Shown here in pieces: positions 21,197-32,736 of a DNA stretch of 64,000 nt (position 1 is the stretch's first letter; each line of letters begins with the position of its first letter). The stretch covers positions 6,081,001 to 6,145,000 of the forward strand of contig BSBM01000125.1 of NCBI GenBank assembly GCA_027924585.1. The letters run 5' to 3'. The DNA is from Larix kaempferi. Lineage: Eukaryota > Streptophyta > Pinopsida > Pinales > Pinaceae. The notes under the pieces are model-generated. The model did not search any database, had not been told where the DNA came from, and saw only the letters and a list, made by a program, of their open reading frames with translations. A program made the position numbers and the translations under genes.

Positions 21197-22790
21197 TTGG
21201 TGCTATTGGAAAAACTTTTTGATGAAAATGATGTGGCCAAAAAGCACAAGGTTGATCCAAACCACAGCGAAGTGGAAGATTGTAACATTGGGAATGATGA
21301 AGAGCCCAAAATTGTCAAACTGTCAAAGTCTTTAACCCCAGGCACTAAAGATGACTATGTGGATTTAATGAGAAAATTTTTTGATGTGTTTTCATGGTGC
21401 TATGAATACTTGAAAGAATATGACATTACTATCAAACAGCATACCATACCAGTCAAGACAGAGGAGAAACTATTCAGGTAGAAACTGAGAAGGATGAATC
21501 CTATGCTGCTCCCACTGATAGAATAAGAGGTGAAGAGGCTGTATAGTCTCCTTAAGTTTTTCAAAGTGGGTATCCAACATAGTCCGAGTGAGGAAGAAAA
21601 ATGGTGAAATTAGACTGTGTATTGACTTTAGAAATCTAAAAAAAGTGTCCCTAAAGGACAACTAACCCATTCCCAAAATGGACCACATTTTATAGAAGGT
21701 TGTAGGGGCAACAAGGATTTCCATGCTTGATGGATTTTCAGGGTACAACCATATTAAGGTGCAGCCAAAAGACCAAGACAAGACATACTTTACCACGCCT
21801 TGGGGGACCTTCATGTATGCAAATATTCCTTTTGGTATGTTGAATGCAGGAGCTACCTTCCAAAGAGCTATGGACATAGTTTTTGTAGAAGAGAAAGACA
21901 AATTTGTAGTCATATACATGGATTACATCACTGTGTATTCTAAGTCTGATATAGATCATTTGAAACATTTGCATCAAGTGTTTTCCAAGTGTAGAAAATT
22001 TGGAATCTCCTTGAACCCCAAAAAGTCAAACTTTGCCATGCAAGAAGGCAAGTTGATAGGTCACATAATATCTAAATATGGGATCAAAATTGACCCAGAC
22101 AAAGTTGATACAATACAGAAAATTGAACTCCCCAGGAGTAAAAAATAGGTTAAGTCCTTTCTAGGCATAGTGAATTTCTTAAGAAGCTTCATCCCCAATT
22201 TTGCAGAGATCATGAGGTCAATCACAAACATGCTTAATAAGGACACTCATATTAGGTGTACTGCTGAAGCCAAACAAGCATTTGGAGACATAAAAAGGGA
22301 AATTGTTGAAGCACTTGTACTTATCAGTCCCAATTTTGACAAAGAGTTTGTTATGTTTTCTTTTTCCTCTCAGCATTCCATAGCCGGAATGCTTTAACAG
22401 AAAAATCGGGAAGGAGATGAGTAGCCCATAGCTTTCTTTAAGAGAGCTCTTAGAGATGCTGAGATTAAATACAACATCATGGAGAAGCAATCCTATGCCA
22501 TGATTAAAACCTTGAAAGACTTCAGAGTTTATGTTCTGCACTCCCATGTGGTTTGCTTATGTTCCTAATGCTGCTCTAAAGGATATATTGACACAACCTG
22601 ATCCAGAGGGTAGAAGGGCTAAGTGGATAGTTGTGCTCTTGGAATATGACTTGGATATCAAAACTACAAATCTTGTCAAAGGACAAGGACTGGCCAGGCT
22701 TATGGCTGAATCAAATTGGGATTCACTAAGTGTGAACTTGCTTTCACACATGTTGGAAGAAACTTCCCAAGATCCATTGTCATAGGTATC
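21197..22790 (+). pseudogene. Reverse transcriptase and RNase H of element A (broken)
   Basis: RT motifs in order: RLCIDFRNLKKVS, MLDGFSGYNHIKVQPKDQ, TPWGTFMYANIPFGMLNAG, the catalytic box VVIYMDYITVYSK, and LKHLHQVFSKCRKFGISLNP. The second catalytic Asp of the YxDD box is Tyr here (YMDY), which would abolish activity. The connection and RNase H follow (SFLGIVNFLRSFIPNF and later), with decay of the RNase H active site (FSFSSQHS). In-frame stops are at 21479, about 21526, 21693, 22146, 22396 and 22422; frameshifts lie near 22540. Confidence 0.85.
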
Positions 22791-24055
22791 AAACAAATCC
22801 TTTTCTTCTCCTTGTATTATGATATTATATATGTTTTGCAGAATTTACAAGCACCCCCTGAGATGGGTAAAAGCAAATCTAGGTCAACCAAAATGAAGGA
22901 TGCAAAGTTTTGCATATTGAATGGTTTCCTTTATTGGAAATACCTTGGAGGTGTTCTACTGAAATGTATAGTGGAAGATGAAGCCAAAATAATATTGAAA
23001 TAATTTCACAAAGGTGTTTGTTGGGGGCATCATTACTGGAAGGCCACTGTCAACAAAATTCTTAGGGTGGGGTTTATTGGCCCACCATGTTCAAAGATGC
23101 ATATAAGGAAATAGCTACTTTCCATGAATGCCAAATCTTTGAAGGGAAGAGGAAGCTCTTATCCTTTGCTTTGAAACCAATCTCTATAGAATCCCCTTTC
23201 CAATAGTGGGGGATTGAATTCATTGGTGAGATTTTCCCCAACTCCTCTAGACAACAGAAGTGGATATTGACTGCCACTGACTATTTTACTAAATGGATTG
23301 AGTAAATACCAACCAGGAAATCCACAAACACAATCATCAAATTTATAGAGGAAAATATCATGTCCAGGTTTGGTTTCCCTGTTAAAATAATCTCTGACAA
23401 AACTCAAGCCTTCGAATCCAAGAAAATGGTCAAATTCAGTGACAAATTCCACATAAAATTGGGCCATTCTACTGCTTACTACCCCCAAGGAAATGGACTA
23501 GCTGATTCATCAAACAAAATTCTGGTTAGGATCATCAAGAAGCTGCTGCAAGAAAACAAAAGGGATTGGCACACCAAGCTGACCTTTGCTGTGTGGGCTG
23601 ATAGGGTCAGCTCTAAAAGATCCATTGGAACTTCTCCTTTCAAATTAGTATATGGAACAGAAGTGATATTTCCTGATTCCCTCAGAGGGCTTGCTATGAG
23701 GCTGCTACAAGAGGAGGAAGAAGAGCCAAACCCTGAGCTAAGGAGAACTAACCAACTTATTGAGATACAGGAATTCAGAGACAGAGTACATGCTGAAGCT
23801 ATGCTAGCTCAATATAGAGTTAAAAAGACTTTTGAAAGAAAGACCAAGGCTGATGATTTCCAAGTGGGAGATATGGTATTGAAATGGGAGGCTAGAAGAG
23901 AGGACCAATCCCAAAAGTTTGATAACCTCTGGAAAGGGCCCTATACAGTCATCGCCCGCCATGGAAACAACGCTTTCTTCTTGCAGGATGGGGATGAAGA
24001 ACCAGTTGGGAAGAGACCCATCAATGGGCGTTTCCTGAAGCACTATATCCAGTGA
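22791..24055 (+). pseudogene. Integrase of element A
   Basis: The zinc-binding N-terminal part (about 22990-23160) is frameshifted and has lost most His/Cys residues. The catalytic core and C-terminus are open from 23360. One catalytic Asp is in IISDKTQAF. The position of the catalytic Glu reads NGLADSSNK, so it is Asp. The C-terminal GPY-like module is present (LWKGPYTVIARHGNNAFFL). The frame ends NGRFLKHYIQ, the usual end of pol in this group. Confidence 0.85.
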
Positions 24056-24222
24056 GAAACAAGCCCATTATCCTGTCCTCACTATACATTACCATTTTGT
24101 TTTAGCTTCAATTAGCTTTGTTTCAATCCCGTTTAAAAAAAGGAAAAAAGAAAAAAGGATAGGGCACTAGTCTATTGTTCTTGCTACTTCACAGGGAGGA
24201 CAACATCCCCGGTTGGAGACAC
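24056..24222 (+). other. 3' untranslated end of element A
   Basis: Short non-coding link to the right LTR. It contains a purine-rich AAAAAAAGGAAAAAAGAAAA run and CAGGGAGGACAACATC, the nearest candidate for a polypurine tract, but no perfect tract touches the LTR. Confidence 0.4.
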
Positions 24223-25469
24223 TGTTAAAACCCCTATCAATGTTCCCACCAAAGAAGGAAAGGGAATCCCCCTACTGGAACCCCAAACATTCCCATTGAC
24301 CTCTTATGTTAAAGGAAGTGATATTTTAGAGGCATAAAGTTGGATTTTCGATTCCTGAAACCCGCATTGTGGAATGCAGATTGCGGGAGGATAATTGCGG
24401 ATATGAGATATTTCATAGGGTAAATTACAGCCATGGAAATTGAATAATTTCACAGGGGAATGGCACGATTGGGAGCTGATCTGGAAGCCAAAGAGATGCA
24501 CAGCCTGGTTATCCATCCAAATCAGCCTAAAAAGACCCAATCTGAAGGAAAAACAGGTGGTTTCCAAGGCCCAAAGGCACAATGATAGCGCACAGAGTTT
24601 CCCATCGACGCATCTAACAGAATCAGAGGCAGTTGGTTCGAGCAGTTCGGCGTGAACAGCCTCATCCTTTCCAGTTCAAGACTGTTGTCAGTAAACGACC
24701 ATTTTCGGTTGAATTAGTTAGAGGTTGTTTGATATTTTGTAATCCTATAAAGGCATATTCTGAATTAAACCCAAGGGTTGGATGTTTCTGGATCCCAAGA
24801 GACTAAAGTCTCTGTGTATGTATCAAACTCATCCTTTCAATTCATGAGAAGACCCAATTCTGGAGCAGAGATTCTTGTGATGAGTGTTTTGATGTATGTT
24901 ACTTCCCGTGCATGTGTTCTTCATTTGTATTTTCCATTTATTGTTTGCTTCTGCAGTATCTATATCAAGACTACATGGTCTGAAATTCATATTTTATGCT
25001 TTAGATGCACATGACTAGGTATTCCACCCTTTCTTCTTGAAGTTGTAGGTTAGAATTCATTTACAAATGCTCTAGATCTTTGACGGAAGTTGTTCCCTTT
25101 TCCGCCTTCATCTGCTGATATATTTGGCTTGAAAAAACCTCATCTACCTTTCCTCTGCCCCTTAAATTGTGGTCTAAATCAGTCATTTGTGACTATAAAT
25201 CCATTGAAGTTTGACTCCATCCCCAATGGTGCTCTTGTCCTTAACCCCAACCAGCTAAAAAATCCCTATAAGTTATTATATGAAGGTCTAGACACCATTT
25301 TTACCTAAATCCTACTTGTGCAAATAATATTCTAAGTGTTGAGTGAATTGTGAAAGAGAGAGCCCTCTCTGTGGTTGGAAAGGCTAGTTTCCCTCCACCA
25401 AAGCTTGGTTTGAAACAATTACCTTATGATCCCTTCTGCTGTAACCCAGGAGAATATTGAGTGATAAAA
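24223..25469 (+). repeat. Right (3') LTR of element A, internally deleted
   Basis: Starts TGTTAAAACC and ends GATAAAA. It aligns with the left LTR except that bases corresponding to 16032-16685 are missing. The deletion joins two copies of GGAAG (16032-16036 and 16686-16690 in the left LTR). The palindrome array is therefore mostly lost here. Confidence 0.88.
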
Positions 25470-27210
25470 TCCTGCACAATGCGACCAATTGGCCAGAGAT
25501 GTAGGTGGAACCCACCACTACTTAATAATCACTAGGAGGAGGGATTCACACTAGGCCACCCTTTCCTGATAATCAAAACAATATGTTTTTTTTTCTAAAG
25601 TATATTCGAATAATTTTGATGCTTCTGAACTGACAAGTTGGTTTACCGAGATGAAACTCTATTTATCTCTTTGACTTCTTATTAAGGACATGATAAAACT
25701 TCACATTAGTGTGTTATACTTGGATTAGGAGAATTCCTAATGGTGGCAATGGAATAATAAGTCCTATGGGGGGTACCTTTTATGGGGTTAGTTTGTGAAA
25801 TCCATTTATGTCTTCTTTGAAATAGATAATAAATATTTGGAAAGAATGACCAAGTTGTGCCATATATGCACCATTGAATACTTTATACAAACCTTTGAGC
25901 AATTTTTTTTATCTACACAGAGGTCATGACAAATTCCTTTTCCAAAAAATGTTTTATCGGTGGTTTAAAAGAGAATATTTGAGCACAAGTCTTGATAGCT
26001 TGCATTTCTACTTTGATGGAGGTTTCTCAATGAGATTGTGAATAATATGTAGTAATTAATGAATATAACAAAAAAACCTATTTTATTCCATTCCCATGCC
26101 TCCCTTTGGTACCTACAATAACCCCCTCCCCCTCTTAGCCCTCACTAGCCCACACATTGACCTCAAAATAAGCATCTAAACAGTAATGACGCAAAATTTT
26201 CAATAATTGTAATGAAAAGTATTTCAAATGACATAAATGTAAGGAATAAAAAATATTTAAAATTGATGTTTCCCAATTTGAATAGCTAGCAAAATTTTTC
26301 AAGGAATCCAATATTGGCATGGAATTAGTAAAACCTCCTCCCTACAAAGAAACCAACCACCCTGGAGGCTTTTGGTGACAAATCCTAAATTTTCGTCCAT
26401 GGTTTATTAAGAATTTTATCTCCATGGACCTTGAAGTTGATTGGATGCATCAAGCATCGAAAGGTGATTATTTTAATTAACAATGGTCACACTCACAATT
26501 TTATTCAATAGTGAGTGGAAGAAGAAAAACATCAGTATGTCCATGTGGTGCATAATTTTATAATTATAATATCCAATGGTGGTATGATTAAATGTGTCAA
26601 CAAGTATGAGAATGTGAAACTTCAAATGGGGGAATATCAACTCAAATCCCACATGTTCACTATTCAAATAGGTATTTACGATGTAGTTCTCAGAGAAAAA
26701 TGGTTATGAACATTGGGTTTGGTTTCCATGGATTTCAAGGAATAATACATGATATTAATTAAGGAGGGCCATACTACATACCCTAAAGGGGAAAATTTTT
26801 GTCTCATCCAAAATTACCATCTCTCACTGTATGTAAAATACTTTGAGTAAAGGACACTCCAACATTATCGCCCAATTCAATGCCATCCAATTTTTAGGCA
26901 CCCTCCATAGGAAATTTACCCCGATTTATAGTTGGCCTTGACTAAGAATGAGTAGGTATTCAAAACATATTGTGGTTTACCCCCTTTGTGTGGGGAGAAT
27001 GATCATGGTATTTCCACTGATTTCAAGTTGTCAACCAATCAATGTATGTCCTTACTAACACCCTTTTTATCAAAAGAATGAAATACAAATATTATTTAGG
27101 AATGAATGGAGATTAGAGTCATCTTTCCTAGTACTATCCCTTAATCCTCCCCTGTAGTCATGGTATTGAATAAATAAGGAAATTGTTTCATGTGTCCTCG
27201 CTTATGTGCT
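25470..27210 (+). pseudogene. gag, protease and start of RT of element C (right fragment)
   Basis: Resumes element C after the insertion of A. The gag segment FDASELTSWFTEMKLYLSL lies near 25608-25665. A protease-like stretch is near 26480-26760: GHTHNFIQ, then KCVNKYENVKLQMGEYQLK and HMFTIQIGIYDVVL, a pattern typical of short-LTR plant Ty3/gypsy proteases. The start of RT is near 27000-27190 (LPPLCGENDHG, TIP.SSPVVMVLNK). Stops are frequent in all frames. It ends at 27210, where element B begins. Confidence 0.65.
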
Positions 27211-27445
27211 TGTTGTAGCTACAACAGATCCCATGGTTTCATCAAAACATGGGAGCTCCAAATTTTTTATATGCAAAGGTAATGGTTAATTTCCATGGTC
27301 ATTTTGGGGTTTTTCATCATGTTTTTATTGCTTTGTTATGATTTGATTCAGTTAGCATTTTTTCCCTTTCAAAATGCCTTTGTTTCGCATGTTTTTGCGT
27401 GTTTTTGTGACTTGCAGAAAGCTTCGATTTTCTCAAAATTTAACT

Positions 27446-27825
27446 CTTTCCGCAACCCGCAATCCGCAATCCGCAATGCGGATCGCGGAAGCTTGGTTTT
27501 CGGTTTTGAAGTATTTTCGTTCTGCAACCCGCAATGCTGATTGTGGATGCAGAATTGTTTTTTTTTAATAATGGTGGTCTTTTACACCCGCAACCCGTAA
27601 TTGTGGATTGCGGAAGACCTTTTAAATTGTTTTGCGCTTTGCATTTCCGCAACCCGAAACCCGCAATTGCGGATTGCAGATTGCAGAAAGTATTTGAATA
27701 ATAAAGTCGCGTCTTGCGTTTCCACAATTCGCAACCCGCAATTGCAGATTGCAGAAATTTTGGTTTGTTAATACTTAGAGTTGCGATTCCGCAACCCGCA
27801 ATTGCGGATTGCTGAATGCAGAAGG
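27446..27825. repeat. Near-palindromic GC-rich repeats in U3 of element B
   Basis: About six units of the form CCGCAACCCGCAATTGCGGA plus GATTGCGGAAG-like tails recur at roughly 60-80 base spacing. GCAATTGC and CCGC...GCGG are self-complementary, so each unit can fold back. Confidence 0.75.
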
Positions 27826-28168
27826 AATGTATATATTTGTAAAATAAACGCCTGCAACTCTCTCTCTGCATCCCTCTTAATCAGATCTCAACCGTCGATC
27901 TATCTTAATCCTACGGCCCAGATTTCACCCGACGAAATTGATAAGTATGCTGATTTTTCTATTTTCTTTTATCATTTTCATTTTCGAAGAATTTACCTGT
28001 TACGAAGGTTTTGACCACGAGATTTTACCAGGGCTATTTTATGCCGTTTTCGTCACTCACAGGTCGGATTCATGTCTTTTTCTTATTTGTTATTTATGGG
28101 TATTTTCCATTTTTCAATTGTTTTTTATTTGTGTTTATTTATTTATCAGAAATTTCCAATTTTTCAAT

Positions 28169-31100
28169 ATGTCACAGAACACTCGCTCCAAAACTTCTCA
28201 GAAAGTCTTATTGAACAAAGATCCCAACTTTGGTTTCCTTGCCGATACCAGTGACAAAGTTTCTGAGACTTTCCAGATTGATTGGTCTAAAATTTATGCT
28301 ATTTTTGATAATGATGACCTATCAGATATCCAAAATAACCGACCCGCTTATGAGAAAATTAGGAACTCATAGCTGCATGCCATAGCTGCTAGGCCTTCCA
28401 TTCTTCCATACATAGACGCAGTTAAATGGATTCTTGACCATGCGAACCCTAAGGAACGTTCCTTTAACAACAACTCAGGGTCTCAATTGGCTACCTTTCG
28501 CCCTTAGGTTTTCACGAGAGCATATGCCCTTAAACCGACCATACAACCTCTTAGTGCTGAATTCCTAGACTCTGCTAAAACTAGGTATAATTTTGATGAA
28601 ATGGTGAAGTATTGGATAAACAAACAGACAAACTTCATGCCCAGAGATGATAATTCATACCCGGTTTCATGGTTTAGGAACCCTATTCCCTTTTGGAAGC
28701 CATGCTGTGCAAGCTTTATGGTCTTCCAAATTGTTCAGTATTCAAAGCAGAATGGGCACCTGTAGCCCATCATGTCCTTACAACGGGAGAGTCATTCCCA
28801 TGGGCTTCCATCTTGTCATCTGAAATAAAGACAACTATTAAGTGATATCAAAAAACACCAAAGAAGCCACTTTTATTTTATTCTGCCTATGTAATTGATA
28901 TCTTCTGCTCAGAATTCTAGTATCCCTTCATGGGATGGAATTGGAACTTGTCATCACCCCCAGTCCACATGTACTGTTTAGATTTGTGGGAGAGCAACTT
29001 TGTTCCTTTCCTATATAATATCTGTGACCAGTTCTTTGGTGCCATCTATCAATAGATATTCAGGGAAGATGCGAGTCTGCTTTTTCTCCCAATTCCAAAG
29101 ATTTAATTCCTACACTTGGTGATTGGTATGTGGGAGAATCTTTTTATTATGTTAGAATTTGGGGAAGCAACACAGTGCATTTACTACCAAGGGTAGTCCC
29201 AGACAGGATGATACTTGAAGAGATATCCTTTCAGACTGTGACAGATGGGGTGTTTCCAAAACTCACTAGACCTAAGAAAAGGGGATGGCCTAAATTCCCC
29301 CTAAACCTTGGGCCTTTAGTCATTCCAGCTCCAACTTGTGCTGCAGTACCGGGAAAGAGGATTGTGTCTTTGAAATTGGGACTTGCTCCCAAAAGAATGC
29401 ATGACCCCAAAGCATTCCTTGAGGCTCACTTCAAACAAGAACACATGAAGACGGACTATGTTCATCAAGATGTCCCTGATGACTTCATTTACCTGGGAGT
29501 GAATTTCTTCTCTGAAGTATTGGTTAGAGCTAAGCCTAAAGAAGAGCATAGCTTCATCCTTCAATACCAGAAAGAGCTCAAGACTAAGGTTTTGAGTTTC
29601 AGGAGAATGGAGCTCCAACTGGTAGAATAGGTCAGAAAGGAAAGGGAAGAAAAAGAAGTACAAAATGCAGCTACTCCTATGATGTTGACATATCCAAATG
29701 GAGGCAAAGGAAAGGGCCTTGCAAAAGATGTTCAACAGACCAAGAAAATCCTAATTCAGTTAGCTGATGAGTTGAGGAAAGAGCTGGCACATATGAATTC
29801 AATGATTAACACCCAAGTCATTGCTGCAAGTAGTTTAGCCGGTGATGTTCAAGTGGTTGCTATAGGTAACCCATCCAATGATACTAAAGCAGTGGTTGTA
29901 AGTAACCTAGCAAAGAGGCAGAATATTCGGACTCCTGCATCTGCCATACCTTCCTTGAATATTGAAGACAATGATATGGAGGATGAAAGGATTCCAGTAA
30001 GCTCGTTCTCTACTCTTGTTCCTGTTGTACAAGAAGTCATAGACAAATCCCAGGCTGTTACAGATTTACTTAACAACATAACGATGGATGACCCTATCAT
30101 AGATGAACATTTTCCTAAGGTCACTACTATTGTTCATACAATAAATTCTTCACTCCCATTTTCCTCTGTTGAAGTTCTTCCCACTTCATCCTCTGAGGTT
30201 GCACCACCATCCACCATCTCTCAATTATTTAATGCACTAACCCGCATCATCCATTCACTCTTAACCTTGTCAGTTCCACTTTCCATTCCACCACCAATAG
30301 TTACAGAGACCTAGTCTCCAACTGTCTCTCTGCAACTACCACCATCAACTTCATTACCACTAGCCACTGATGTCCAAAGCCCAATTGCTCCTTCCTCACC
30401 ATCAGTTGCTGCAACCCCTATTTCACTTCCTGAACTTCTCACTTCAACTACTTCTCCAACCTATGTACCATCAGTTTCTAAAATCATCCCTTCTTCTCCA
30501 ACTATCTCTCAGATCACCATGCCAATACCCAATTCTACTGTTACACAGACATCCCCACTAGTTGCAATAGGAGATGCAACTACATCTTCTACTAAGTTGG
30601 TAGCTGCTTATGAGGAGTATATTGTGGTCTCCCTTGGAGATTATGTTTATAGCAAATCACAAAAGTAAATGGTGAAGAAAGGTAACAAGAGGAGCAGAGA
30701 TCAAAGTGTGTTTTAGGGACCTTTTCCTAATCAAGTTATTTGGACCAAACAATCTTATAATATCCAGCAAGAAGCAATAGATACTGCTGCAGCAATGGGA
30801 TATTTTGTAGGAGCCAATTTTGAATCAATGACCTCACTGAATAAAGAAATTGACATGAAAAAGGAAGAGTTGGAGAATCTTCAGGAGCAGATGATTAGAA
30901 TCAATGAAGAACATGAATTTTAGCTTCAGAGATTAAGTAGTCAGCATGAAAACCAACTCAAAGAGGTGCAGGAAAAGAATGCTTCTCTTCAAGATGAATT
31001 GCAGGATGCACAAATTATCAACACTGCAAACATGGAGAAGATAGATATATTGGAACAACAACTGAGGGATGCAACTGCAAGTGAAACCACTCCTCCTTTC

Positions 31101-31811
31101 TCTACATTTTCTTAGGAAGAGTTCAGATATTTAGCCAATCAAGTAAATGAAGAAAATCATAAACTCTTAGATGAATTGTTTAGTTGCTTGAATGAAATTC
31201 AGGAAACTCATATTTCTTTTGAGCAGATGTCTGCTACTCTTGAACAACAATTTGACAAGATCCAACAAGCTTCGAAAGCTTATGACAATATTGTTGAATG
31301 GAAGAGGTACATCAAAGACAAACCAGTTGACATTCGAGTTTTGGATATTTTCAAATGCAGAAGTATCAGAACATCCTTGAACGCTTGGCAAAATACTTTT
31401 GAAATGGTCGAGGAAATAATTAAGAAAGCACAAGCCATATGTGGTAGACGGTGGTATGTTGTGGATAATATTATGGTCAGCCTACAATTTCCTATCATGG
31501 ACCTCATTGAGAACGCCTGTCCACCAAATTTAATGTTAGAACATGTTGATAACAAATGCGAGAAATTCAAGGAACAGATCCAGTAGCTCAAGCACATGCA
31601 GATTGCAGAAGTTGACAAGTTTATTAGGAAACCTCTCACCTTGGAAGGAAAGATCCACAATTTCTTACACACTTGGCACACGTTGGAAAAGAATGAACTC
31701 GATTCCTTTACGTGTGATGCCCAATTGGGGCTCGAGTCAGCCAATTATCCAAATATTGATGAGTTGTTAGGAGTTTGGACCAAGTGGCAAGCTGTCCTTG
31801 GTTATTCTTAG
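28169..31811 (+). pseudogene. LTR-encoded protein of element B, decayed relative of the frame in LTR G
   Basis: Function unknown. It starts MSQNTRSKTSQKV at 28169 and ends VLGYS at 31811, about 1,214 codons long. Similarity to the G protein is clear in the first 350 residues: IDWSKIYAIF against IRWDDIYRMI, and LCKLYGLPNCSVFKAEWAPV against LCRIFGMPDGTVYKIQWVPI. A Pro/Ser/Thr-rich linker (about 29900-30560) replaces G's charged linker. A coiled coil (about 30830-31270; ESMTSLNKEIDMKKEELENL) and a helical C-terminal domain follow. Stops at 28370, 28505, 29628, 30312, 30714, 30921, 31113 and 31584 are all TAG where glutamine fits. Several frameshifts lie in 28680-29130. Continuity of this copy across the point where G is interrupted supports the single-frame view of G. 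Confidence 0.78.
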
Positions 31812-32704
31812 ATTAGTTGATTTTGTAATCCCTGTTTTATGGGAAGTCTATCCTTTGTAACTATTTTGTAATTATTATTTAAAGGGTATAAGTCTTATAG
31901 GGGAAGGGGGGGGAGAAACGTTGCTTCACTTGAGATATTGTAATTTGTTGCAGACCTAATGAATCAAAGTTAGTTTATTTTGGCATATTTGTTGTTTATG
32001 TTATGAAATTTCTTTGATGGTATATGTTTTCTTCACCTTAATCATTGAGTGAATACTGTTTTAATTTTGCAATCAATCATTAATGAATTGATCTATGATT
32101 TGGATTTGTTTTAATTTATGGTCTGTGTATTATAATGTTTTAAGTGAATTTATTTAATTAAAACATTTATCTATTTCTGCAAATGATTAACATAAATTAA
32201 TTAATTCATTTTAATTTTTCAATTAGCGTTTCAGCTACAGGGTAACCTTGCATGTGCCTAATCTTTAAACTATTATCAATTTATTTTCATTGTCTGATTG
32301 TATTTTGAAGTAATAAGTAAAGATCCAATTTTACATTTCTGTTAAGCTAGTGAAATGTCTTATTAAAACTCAAACCAAGTTATCCTGTACACAATCAAAA
32401 CATTTCCTTTAGATCAGATCTGACTTAGTTTAGATTTCCTTTAAGGTATATTTTTTCTAGGTTTAGATCCATTTTAGAGTTAGGACACTTTAAACTTCCC
32501 TCATAGGAAGACTGATCCTTTCAAGATCAAACCCCATAAGTTTCAACGGAGGCCTTTGTATTCGTGGGAGTTAACTACACCAAACGGTATGGGGATAGAA
32601 CTGCTCTTGCGCAGAGCCTTTTGAAGACTTTCAGTCTGATTTTTCACCCTCTGTTGTTAGCCTTGGAACCCATTCTAGCAACCTGCACACCCGGGGATTC
32701 AACA
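31812..32704 (+). other. Promoter, R and U5 of element B, non-coding
   Basis: AT-rich stretch without a gene. It includes a GGGGAAGGGGGGGGAG purine run at about 31900 and a more balanced U5 near 32540-32704. Confidence 0.5.
31876..31890 (+). promoter_or_regulatory. TATA-like site of element B's LTR
   Basis: TATTTAAAGGGTATA lies about 65 bases after the stop of the LTR frame and about 820 bases before the LTR end. This matches the layout in LTR G. Confidence 0.45.
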
Positions 32705-32706
32705 AA

Positions 32707-32723
32707 TGGTGCTAGAAGGAGGG
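32707..32723 (+). promoter_or_regulatory. Primer-binding site of element B
   Basis: TGGTGCTAGAAGGAGGG begins two bases after the LTR's CAACA end. The initial TGG fits a tRNA CCA end. The tRNA was not identified. Confidence 0.6.
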
Positions 32724-32736
32724 CCAAGTGCAAATT

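Larger units (their letters stand above)
15941..25469 (+). mobile_element. Element A: complete, decayed Tat-type Ty3/gypsy retrotransposon
   Basis: The left LTR is 15941-17827 and the right LTR 24223-25469. The left ends are TGTTA...TAACA. Internal order on the plus strand is primer site, gag, protease, archaeal-like RNase H, reverse transcriptase, RNase H, integrase. A second RNase H is diagnostic of the Tat group of plant Ty3/gypsy elements. The flanks TCATG and TCCTG are a probable five-base target duplication with one change. Many in-frame stops, mainly TAG, show it is dead. It is inserted in element C. Confidence 0.88.
27211..32704 (+). repeat. 5' LTR of element B, 5.5 kb, containing a decayed reading frame
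   Basis: Starts TGTTGTAGCTACAACA and ends CCGGGGATTCAACA. A TATA-like site lies at about 31876 and the primer site at 32707. U3 holds a palindrome array (27446-27825) and a long pseudogene (28169-31811). The left boundary rests on similarity to the start of G and on loss of element C coding text there; the right boundary rests on the primer site and on similarity to G's end. The 3' LTR needed for proof is outside the window. Confidence 0.7.

Noticed and set aside
23804-24043. Minus-strand frame opposite integrase of A
   Set aside because: Shadow of a clear integrase C-terminal domain.
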